Assembly (NCBI GenBank): GCA_024710405.1
Contig: JANJUV010000019.1
Span: 282,845 to 346,844 of the forward strand
DNA length: 64,000 nt
DNA from: Bacteroidales bacterium
Lineage (GTDB): Bacteria; Bacteroidota; Bacteroidia; Bacteroidales; F082
Direction of reading: 5' to 3'
Shown here: positions 1 through 6,425 of the stretch, in pieces
Numbering within the stretch: the first letter of the stretch is position 1
How the letters are laid out: every line of letters begins with the position of its first letter
Translations under genes and position numbers: made by a program
The notes under the pieces: generated by a model
What the model was told of the DNA's origin: nothing
Seen by the model: only the letters and a program-made list of their open reading frames with translations
Databases searched by the model: none

Positions 1-174
1 AATTTTCTCGCCAAGTGCATGGGGATTTTCTGCCGGCTTGGCAGGCTCTTCGATAACTGTTTGCTCAGCAACAGCCTCGGTTTTGGTTTCGGTTCCGCCG
101 CCTCCGCAGCTGCTGAAACCGATGGTCAGTGCCATGGCAATCATGGAACTGAACAGGATATTGGATTTTTTCAT
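1..174 (-). CDS. Partial lipoprotein, possibly a small c-type cytochrome (N-terminal 58 residues)
   Basis: An ATG at 174 opens a minus-strand frame that runs off the window edge. The first 58 residues are a lipoprotein signal peptide with a lipobox ending in Cys23 (GFSSC), a GGGG linker and a Glu/Thr/Pro-rich spacer ending in PHALGEKI. The Gly-Glu-Lys-Ile ending resembles the start of a monohaem cytochrome c domain, but no CxxCH lies inside the window, so this is inference. It is the last visible gene downstream of the cbb3 cluster. Its own -7 element lies at 205-212. What is certain is an exported lipoprotein N-terminus; the function is not certain. Confidence 0.75.
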   Translation of the reverse strand, partial: MKKSNILFSSMIAMALTIGFSSCGGGGTETKTEAVAEQTVIEEPAKPAENPHALGEKI

Positions 175-204
175 GATAATAAATTTGTGATGTTAAAAGT
201 GGTG

Positions 205-212
205 CAAAATTA
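205..212 (-). promoter_or_regulatory. Putative Bacteroidota -7 element for the lipoprotein gene
   Basis: On the minus strand this reads TAATTTTG, an exact match to TAnnTTTG, 30 bases upstream of the ATG at 174. The extended sequence TAATTTTGCACC is identical to that upstream of secDF (34851-34862). No convincing -33 TTG is found at the usual spacing, so the call rests on the -7 box alone. Confidence 0.45.
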
Positions 213-310
213 ACACAATTAGCCGACCAGACATTTAAAAAAACGACTTAATTCATCCGTTAAATGACGGTTGAGAACCTTATTTGCTAATGTTTTTTCG
301 GTTCGGGTGT

Positions 311-1048
311 TTATTGAGTATCGTCCGAACAGCAAGCTCCTTTGACCTGTACCTCCTTCACAGGAGTCAGTTTTTGGCTTTTGGGGCTGATATAAGGAAT
401 GCCCAGTGACATGCCTCTTAGAATGAATATGATCCCAAGAATCACGATGAAGACCGGAATGATTTTGTTAAGCTTATTCTTCAGTTTGGCTCCGACCATG
501 TTTCCAAGCAGCGAAACAGCGAGCAGCAAGGGAATAGTGCCCAGTCCAAACGCTACCATGAACAGAATTCCGGCCAGTACATCGTTTGTATTGATGGCGC
601 CGGCGATTGCCACATAAACAAGACCGCAAGGCAGCAATCCATTCAACAATCCGATAACAAGCAGGTTCCTTTTCGAATGGTTTCCAAATAATACTCGTAA
701 CCTGGACACGATTTTGCCGGAAATTCCATTTCCAAAACCGGCATTACCGAATTGATCTTTAAACAAGAAAGGAAAGAAAACACTCAGGATCATCACCACG
801 CCCAGCAGAATAGAGGCCCATTGCTGAAAACCGGCCATTTCAATTCCTTTACCAAGCAGCCCGAAAAGAAAACCCATGACGCCATAGGTCAAGGTACGCC
901 CCAGATTATAGATAAGCCCGCCGATAGTGCGGTCAAACAAACTGCGTTGGCCAAGTGGCAATGCCACTGCTATTGGCCCACACATGCCGATGCAGTGCAA
1001 ACTTCCGATCAACCCAATGGTCAGGCCGGTGTAAATGTCAAACATCAT
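311..1048 (-). CDS. Sulfite exporter TauE/SafE-like (UreH-type) membrane protein of the cbb3 cluster
   Basis: A 245-residue polytopic membrane protein with about six hydrophobic segments. The first segment carries SLHCIGMCGP (residues 16-25), and a second repeat carries LLNGLLPCGLVY near 132-143. This HCxGMCGP/LPCG pattern is typical of the UreH/CcdA-like proteins encoded next to ccoG and ccoH in many bacteria, where a role in copper supply or oxidase maturation is suspected but not proven. The C-terminus carries an adjacent Cys pair (ACCSDD, 239-240) that could bind metal. The start overlaps the ccoH stop by one base (TGATG), indicating translational coupling. True sulfite export is not implied. 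Confidence 0.8.
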   Translation of the reverse strand: MMFDIYTGLTIGLIGSLHCIGMCGPIAVALPLGQRSLFDRTIGGLIYNLGRTLTYGVMGFLFGLLGKGIEMAGFQQWASILLGVVMILSVFFPFLFKDQFGNAGFGNGISGKIVSRLRVLFGNHSKRNLLVIGLLNGLLPCGLVYVAIAGAINTNDVLAGILFMVAFGLGTIPLLLAVSLLGNMVGAKLKNKLNKIIPVFIVILGIIFILRGMSLGIPYISPKSQKLTPVKEVQVKGACCSDDTQ

Positions 1049-1488
1049 CAGGGGAGATCCAGGGTTTTTTCTGCATAATATTCATTTCCCCCGCTGATCC
1101 AGTCAATTTTAACGATGTATCTTCCTTTAAGCAGGTTGGCAGGAAACCTGAAAATTCCCAATGAGTCAACGTTAAGTTTGGCAACCTGATCGTTTTTGTC
1201 AGAAACCCGCTGATAAAAATGAACCGTTCCTTCAACCTTTCCAGTGATTGCTGTTTGTGGGAATTGGATCTGAACCATGTCGTTTAGGTGTTTTACCAAA
1301 ATTGAGTCGGCAAATACAGCTGCGTTGTTTCGTTTATCGATGAGTTGCTGATGTGCTTGTCCTTTTGGGTAGTAATCACTCTCAACAAGGTCAACGCTTT
1401 GCTGCATCATCAGTACAACAAATACGATCACCATAGTCATGAATGCTGCCATTGAAACAACAAGTTTGGTTCCCCAGTTCCATTTCAT
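1048..1488 (-). CDS. ccoH: FixH/CcoH family cbb3 oxidase assembly protein
   Basis: 146 residues: a short N-terminal cytoplasmic stretch (MKWNWG), one transmembrane helix at about residues 9-28, then a periplasmic domain that begins with the family hallmark V-E-x-D-Y-Y-P-K-G near residues 33-42. CcoH/FixH is a single-span protein that stays with the cbb3 complex and is needed for its assembly. The gene lies between ccoG and the TauE-like gene, 22 bases after ccoG, as in other cco assembly operons. Length and layout are normal for Bacteroidota. Confidence 0.88.
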   Translation of the reverse strand: MKWNWGTKLVVSMAAFMTMVIVFVVLMMQQSVDLVESDYYPKGQAHQQLIDKRNNAAVFADSILVKHLNDMVQIQFPQTAITGKVEGTVHFYQRVSDKNDQVAKLNVDSLGIFRFPANLLKGRYIVKIDWISGGNEYYAEKTLDLP

Positions 1489-1510
1489 TGAAGTAGGTTG
1501 TTGGTTGCTA

Positions 1511-2938
1511 TTATTTTGTGTCTAAATTGTTTGGCCCGACAAAGTTAAGCTTATATTTTGTAATCAGCCTGTCGCCGCTGTAAATTCCAAATGTAACAGC
1601 TGTGTTGCTCGTTTTAACCTGATCCTTATGGAGGATAACCATGAAATTGGCTTCACCTACCGATTCCTTTTGCAGAAAAACTTTTTCGGTAATAAACTGC
1701 AAATCGCCTTCCGGGTTTTCCAGTACAACTTCAATAGGCAGATCTTCACGGGTTTTATTCACCAGTTGCATTTTATAGAGGTTTGAGTAGTGATCAGTTC
1801 CGTATTCCTGAAACAAAGTTCCCGGAAGTCTGATAATAGTTGCTTCCACATCGCTTCTGAATGTGAAAAGGCTTCCTACAACGATCAGAAGAACTGTGAG
1901 TACTGCAGAATAGGCAATTGATCTTGCGTTGAATAAACTTTTTTTGCCTTCCGAGATGCCTTTTTCCGAATCATAGCGGATCAGGCCGCGTTTCAGGCCT
2001 ACCCGATCCATAATGGCATCGCAGGAATCGATACAGGCCGTACAATTGATGCATTCGAGCTGGGTGCCATTGCGTATGTCGATTCCGGTCGGGCACACTG
2101 TAACGCAGCTAAGGCAGTCAATGCAATCGCCTTTTCCTGATTCTGCCCTATTTTCCAGTGGATTATGCTTGCCTTTGGGCTCGCCGCGTTTGTAGTCGTA
2201 AGCCACTACAATCGATTTCGAATCGAGCAAGACACCCTGCAATCTGCCATAAGGACAGGCAATGATACAGACCTGTTCGCGGAAGAATGCAAAAATGAAA
2301 TAGAAAATACCCGAGAAAAGGACCAATGCAATGAAACTCCCCAAATGGGGCAGGGGTCCATCAGAAATCAAAACAAGCAGACGGTCAATTCCTATTATAT
2401 ATGCCAAAAAGGTGTTGGAGATCAGAAAAGAAATTGAGAAGAAAATGACATGCTTCAGACTCTTCTTCCACATTTTTTCAAAGTTCCAGGGAGCACGTGC
2501 CAGTTTTTTCTGCTTACCATAATCACCTTCAATGAAATACTCAATTTGTCTGAATACAAACTCCATAAATATGGTTTGTGGACACGCCCATCCGCAGAAA
2601 ATTCTACCAAAGATCACCGTGAAGAGGATGATAAAAACGATGAAGGTGATTAATGAAAGCACGACCAGGTGAAAGTCCTGTGGCCAGAAAACCTGACCGA
2701 AAATGATGAATTTCCGCTCCAAAATGTTGAAGAGCATAAAAGGTTCGCCTTTGTATTTAACCCATGGCCCGGCAAAGAGCAGGATCAACAGGAATGAGGC
2801 AACTGCCCATCTGTAATTGGTAAGTCTTCCTTGCGGGCGTTTGGGATGAATCCACACCCTTTTGCCTTCTTCATTTATTGTAGTTATACGGTCACGGAAG
2901 TAGGCTTTTTCGTCTTTAATCTGATCTGATGATGACAT
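1511..2938 (-). CDS. ccoG: Cytochrome c oxidase accessory protein CcoG (FixG/RdxA)
   Basis: 475 residues from the ATG at 2938. An in-frame ATG at 2980 would add 14 residues, but MSSSDQIKDEKAYFRDRI fits the family N-terminus. Membrane helices are followed by CGWACPQTIF and a bacterial ferredoxin pair: CIDCLSCVTVCP and then CINCTACIDSC, enough ligands for two [4Fe-4S] clusters. A later helix leads to a periplasmic Ig-like C-terminal domain. CcoG is proposed to reduce Cu(II) during delivery of copper to the CuB site of cbb3 oxidase. It is separated from ccoP by 136 bases that contain a hairpin (2972-3010). Confidence 0.93.
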   Translation of the reverse strand: MSSSDQIKDEKAYFRDRITTINEEGKRVWIHPKRPQGRLTNYRWAVASFLLILLFAGPWVKYKGEPFMLFNILERKFIIFGQVFWPQDFHLVVLSLITFIVFIILFTVIFGRIFCGWACPQTIFMEFVFRQIEYFIEGDYGKQKKLARAPWNFEKMWKKSLKHVIFFSISFLISNTFLAYIIGIDRLLVLISDGPLPHLGSFIALVLFSGIFYFIFAFFREQVCIIACPYGRLQGVLLDSKSIVVAYDYKRGEPKGKHNPLENRAESGKGDCIDCLSCVTVCPTGIDIRNGTQLECINCTACIDSCDAIMDRVGLKRGLIRYDSEKGISEGKKSLFNARSIAYSAVLTVLLIVVGSLFTFRSDVEATIIRLPGTLFQEYGTDHYSNLYKMQLVNKTREDLPIEVVLENPEGDLQFITEKVFLQKESVGEANFMVILHKDQVKTSNTAVTFGIYSGDRLITKYKLNFVGPNNLDTK

Positions 2939-2971
2939 AGCGTTTTGTTTGGTTAGGTTAGCTATTGACAA

Positions 2972-3010
2972 AACCATCATCCGGACCTTTGCCGGCCCGG
3001 ATTGATGGTT
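2972..3010 (-). terminator. Intercistronic hairpin between ccoP and ccoG
   Basis: Inverted repeat: AACCATCATCCGG (2972-2984) against CCGGATTGATGGTT (2997-3010), 13-14 base arms with a one-base bulge and a 12-base loop. In the minus-strand RNA the stem is followed only by a short U-rich stretch (UUUUGUC). It may be a partial terminator or an mRNA stabiliser that raises ccoNOQP transcript over ccoGH. The upstream ATG at 2980 lies inside the stem, another reason to prefer the ccoG start at 2938. Confidence 0.45.
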
Positions 3011-3074
3011 CCGTTAATTGCTGAAAAAACATGGATTGCTGAATTGCGGCATCTGGGCCGGTTCAGACATTTTT

Positions 3075-3674
3075 TTAGTTAATCAATTCTCCTTGTGGTT
3101 CCTTTGGGGTTGCAGGTGTTGAGCCTACGATCTCGTTAATGATGTAGCTGACAACTTCAAGCCGCTGTTTGGGTGAAAGTTGATCCTTATAGGGAATCAT
3201 GCCTTTCTCGATAACACCGTTGGTGACAATGGCAAACATGTCTTCGACAGTGTTTCCGTGAATCCAGTAGTTATCAGTCATGTTTGGTCCAACGAGACCG
3301 CCGCCGTCAACCAGGTGACATACTGCACAGATTTTTGTCCAGGTTTCTTTGCCTGATGCCATTGAGACGGCATCGGTAAGTAAGCTGATCTGGAATTCAG
3401 CAACTGGAGGTTTGCTTGCCTGAGCACCGGCCATTTCCTTGTCGAATTCCTTAGCCTGAATCAGGTCGTCGGCCCTGAATACCCAAAGCCTTACCAGATA
3501 GAAGATTGAGAACACGATAGTGATAATAAACAGCCACTTCCACCAACCTGGCAGGTCGTTGTCGAGTTCCCGGATCCCATCATACTCATGATCTTTCAGG
3601 AGCCTTTTGTTGGTCAGGGTATCTATTTCGTATTCTTCGAGTTTTTTATCCGGATGGTTATCTAATGTAGTCAT
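3075..3674 (-). CDS. ccoP: cbb3-type cytochrome c oxidase subunit III, monohaem CcoP
   Basis: 199 residues. The N-terminal part carries the CcoP signature DHEYDGIRELDNDLPGWW followed by one transmembrane helix (about 45-66). A single cytochrome c domain follows, with haem motif CAVCH at 116-120 and a Met ligand probably in GMIPY near 158-159. Classical CcoP has about 300 residues and two haems; this copy has only one CxxCH. The protein passes electrons from the donor cytochrome to the CcoO domain. It is in an operon with ccoQ, 21 bases downstream of it. Confidence 0.92.
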   Translation of the reverse strand: MTTLDNHPDKKLEEYEIDTLTNKRLLKDHEYDGIRELDNDLPGWWKWLFIITIVFSIFYLVRLWVFRADDLIQAKEFDKEMAGAQASKPPVAEFQISLLTDAVSMASGKETWTKICAVCHLVDGGGLVGPNMTDNYWIHGNTVEDMFAIVTNGVIEKGMIPYKDQLSPKQRLEVVSYIINEIVGSTPATPKEPQGELIN

Positions 3675-3695
3675 ATTTTCTTGATTTTTAAATTG

Positions 3696-3902
3696 CTATT
3701 GCTTAAACATCTGATTGTTGACTGCCTGCTCACCATCGCATTCCTCCAAAGGCAACCTGCTGTAAGTGTCTGCATCCTGTCGGCTCATCCGAATCACGTG
3801 CATAACCAGGAACACAAACAGGGTCAGGAAAATGATCAGTCCTATGATCGGAAACCATTGAATCTGAGCAATGTTTTCGAGTACGTTGGTGACTATTTTC
3901 AT
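3696..3902 (-). CDS. ccoQ: Small cbb3 oxidase membrane subunit, CcoQ-like
   Basis: 68 residues with one transmembrane helix (about 18-38, FPIIGLIIFLTLFVFLV) followed by a polar cytoplasmic tail with RMSRQDADTYSRLPLEE, the usual CcoQ pattern. It lies between ccoNO and ccoP in the canonical position. In other bacteria CcoQ stabilises CcoP binding. The assignment rests on size, topology and position, as the family is poorly conserved. Confidence 0.8.
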   Translation of the reverse strand: MKIVTNVLENIAQIQWFPIIGLIIFLTLFVFLVMHVIRMSRQDADTYSRLPLEECDGEQAVNNQMFKQ

Positions 3903-3932
3903 TTTATTAATATTTGGCGTTTAATGGAACTT

Positions 3933-6056
3933 CTATTCGGTTTTCTTGATGTCGGTTCCAAGTCGCTGAATATACGCAATCAACGCAATTACCTCTTTGG
4001 TGTCTTCTACTTCAATTCCACCATCACGCAATCCCTGGGCAATCTGGTTGGCCTGTTTCAGCAGGTCATCATTGGCTTTTTCAGCATAACCTTCAGGATA
4101 GGGCACGCCAAGTGATTGCATAACCCTGATTTTTTTGGGTGTCGAACTGATGTCAAGGTCTCTGGTTATAAGCCAGGGATAGGGAGGCATGATAGATTGA
4201 GCCACCATTTTTTGCGGATCAAGAAAATGGTTGTAATGCCAAGAGTCGGGTTTGTATATTGGCCCGCCTTTTACACCTTCACGTGCCAGATCCGGTCCGG
4301 TTCTTTTTGAACCATACTGGAAGGGATGGTCATAAACAGCTTCACCAGCCTTTGAATATTCTCCGTAACGTTCAACTTCCGATCTGAATGGCCTGATCAT
4401 TTGACTGTGGCATACATAACAGCCCTCTCTGAGATATATATCACGACCCTGAAGTTCAAGCGGGGTGTAAGGCTGAACACTGGCAATGGTCGGAACGTTG
4501 GATTTTACCATAAACATGGGAACGAACTCAACAATACCGCCAATGAGTATGGCTACCAGCGTGAGGATGGTAAACAGCACAGGCTTGCCTTCGATAATCC
4601 TGTGGCCTTTATCAACTTCGTGTTTATGAGTGTGCAGGGCAGGAGCTTCATCGTCCTCGGATGATACAAATTTTCCGATTCCGGCAGTTTTGATCAGGTT
4701 ATAGATCATCAGGATGACGCCTGTGATATAAAGGGCACCGCCAAAGGCGCGGATGTAATACATAGGTAGAATCTGAACAACGGTTTCAATGAAATTTGGA
4801 TAAGCCAGATAGCCTTCTTCGGTAAACTGTTTCCACATCAGACTTTGGGTAAATCCGGCAAAATATAGCGGTATGGCAAAGAAGAGCATGCCGGTAGTTG
4901 CCAGCCAGAAATGAGCATTTGCAAGTTTAACACTAAAGAGTTTAGTATTATAAAGTTTCGGAAACATCCAATAGAGCATACCGAAAGTAATCATCCCATT
5001 CCAACCCAGTGCACCGATATGAACGTGGGCAATGGTCCAGTCAGTGAAGTGACTGATAGCATTCACGCTTTTTAGTGAAAGCATAGGGCCTTCGAAAGTG
5101 GCCATGCCATAAGCAGTAATACCTACAACAAACATTTTGAGCACAGGACTTTCCCTTACTTTATCCCATGCTCCCCTGAGCGTGAGCAGTCCGTTGATCA
5201 TACCTCCCCATGAAGGAGCAATCAACATCACTGAGAAAACAACACCAAGTGCCTGTGCCCAGTCTGGTAAAGCTGAGTAAAGCAAATGATGAGGGCCTGC
5301 CCATATATAGAGAAATATCAGTGCCCAGAAATGGATAATCGAAAGTTTGTAGGAGTAAATGGGTCTGTTGGCTGCTTTAGGCACAAAATAATACATCAGC
5401 CCCAAATAAGGAGTTGTCAGAAAGAATGCAACAGCATTATGTCCATACCACCACTGAACCAACGCGTCCTGGATACCTGCATACACCGGATAGCTTTTGA
5501 GAAAGGAAACAGGTATGGCAATGGAATTTACAATATGCAACACGGCAACAGTAACAAAAGTGGCAATATAGAACCAAATGGCAACATAAATGTGCTTGGT
5601 TCTTCTTTTTATAGTAGTCATGATCAGATTGATGCCAAACACCACCCAAATAAGTGCAATAGCAATGTCAATCGGCCATTCCAGTTCTGCGTATTCTTTT
5701 CCAACTGTGTATCCTAGAGGAAGTGTTATTGCTGCCGCAACAATAATCAGCTGCCACCCCCAAAAATGAATTTTTCCAAGCAATTCACTGAACATGGGTG
5801 TTTTGAGCAAACGTGGTGTGGAATAATAAATTCCGGCAAACATGCCGTTGCCTACAAAGGCAAAAATTACAGCATTGGTGTGCAGGGGGCGAAGCCTTCC
5901 GAACGAAAGCCAGGGAATATTCTGGCTCATATGCGGAAAGATCAGTTCGAGGGCAATGATCAATCCGACGAGCATCCCTACAATACCCCAAAGAATCGTT
6001 GCGTTCATAAATAAACGCGTAATCCTGTTTTCATAAGTAAATTTCTGTAGCTCCAT
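3933..6056 (-). CDS. ccoN: Fused cbb3-type cytochrome c oxidase subunits I and II (CcoNO)
   Basis: 707 residues. Residues 1 to about 470 are the twelve-helix CcoN haem-copper core. His residues expected to bind CuB and haem are seen in YGHNAVAFFLT, AGPHHLLYSA and DWTIAHVHIGALGWNG. After a linker with EDDEAPALHTHKHE and a further helix (about 490-510), a CcoO domain follows with haem motif CYVCH at 546-550 and a Met ligand in SIMPPYPWL. The complex reduces O2 to water with high oxygen affinity. Fusion of ccoN and ccoO is a known Bacteroidota arrangement. ccoS lies 3 bases upstream and ccoQ 30 bases downstream. Confidence 0.96.
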   Translation of the reverse strand: MELQKFTYENRITRLFMNATILWGIVGMLVGLIIALELIFPHMSQNIPWLSFGRLRPLHTNAVIFAFVGNGMFAGIYYSTPRLLKTPMFSELLGKIHFWGWQLIIVAAAITLPLGYTVGKEYAELEWPIDIAIALIWVVFGINLIMTTIKRRTKHIYVAIWFYIATFVTVAVLHIVNSIAIPVSFLKSYPVYAGIQDALVQWWYGHNAVAFFLTTPYLGLMYYFVPKAANRPIYSYKLSIIHFWALIFLYIWAGPHHLLYSALPDWAQALGVVFSVMLIAPSWGGMINGLLTLRGAWDKVRESPVLKMFVVGITAYGMATFEGPMLSLKSVNAISHFTDWTIAHVHIGALGWNGMITFGMLYWMFPKLYNTKLFSVKLANAHFWLATTGMLFFAIPLYFAGFTQSLMWKQFTEEGYLAYPNFIETVVQILPMYYIRAFGGALYITGVILMIYNLIKTAGIGKFVSSEDDEAPALHTHKHEVDKGHRIIEGKPVLFTILTLVAILIGGIVEFVPMFMVKSNVPTIASVQPYTPLELQGRDIYLREGCYVCHSQMIRPFRSEVERYGEYSKAGEAVYDHPFQYGSKRTGPDLAREGVKGGPIYKPDSWHYNHFLDPQKMVAQSIMPPYPWLITRDLDISSTPKKIRVMQSLGVPYPEGYAEKANDDLLKQANQIAQGLRDGGIEVEDTKEVIALIAYIQRLGTDIKKTE

Positions 6057-6059
6057 AAT

Positions 6060-6263
6060 CTAGTTTTTGGTTATTGTTGTTGATTGGGTTTCATCATCAT
6101 TAACGTTTTGTTCAGGACTCTTAACCTTATTGTCGAAGAGCATACGCACCGACGGGGAATAATCATCATCGTATTGTCCGCTCCTGACTGCCCAGATAAA
6201 TGCTGCCAGAAAGCCACCGGCAACAACAACTCCGACAATGATCAAAAATATTATTGCTGACAT
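6060..6263 (-). CDS. ccoS: cbb3-type oxidase assembly protein CcoS
   Basis: 67 residues: one N-terminal helix (residues 3-25) and the family motif FIWAVRSGQYDDDYSPSVRM with DD before a short polar tail. CcoS is required for insertion of haem b and CuB into CcoN. It begins the ccoS-NO-Q-P run, ending 4 bases before the ccoNO start codon. A -7 box at 6299-6306 lies 36 bases upstream, so the run may have its own promoter apart from the one serving ccoI. Confidence 0.92.
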   Translation of the reverse strand: MSAIIFLIIVGVVVAGGFLAAFIWAVRSGQYDDDYSPSVRMLFDNKVKSPEQNVNDDETQSTTITKN

Positions 6264-6298
6264 TTAGGTAATAAAGTCCCTGTTTACGAAGATTTCCA

Positions 6299-6306
6299 CA
6301 AAGTTA
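6299..6306 (-). promoter_or_regulatory. Putative internal -7 element for ccoS-ccoNO-ccoQ-ccoP
   Basis: The minus strand reads TAACTTTG, matching TAnnTTTG, in the 162-base AT-rich gap between ccoI and ccoS. This gap is unusually long for the cluster. No TTG/TTTG is seen at 19-20 bases, and no clear FNR dyad (TTGAT-N4-ATCAA) is present. Confidence 0.4.
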
Positions 6307-6425
6307 GAAAACCAATTTGTATCTGCTTAATGATCAAGTAATTTATAATGATTCTAAATAAATACGTACAATACCTGATTATTAAGTTGATATTGATGTT
6401 CAATTTGTACCTGATTTGGATTTTT

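Noticed and set aside
6307..6425. FNR/CRP-like dyad upstream of ccoS
   Set aside because: TTGATCATTAA and TTGATATTGATGTTCAA resemble half sites, but neither matches TTGAT-N4-ATCAA with the right spacing.
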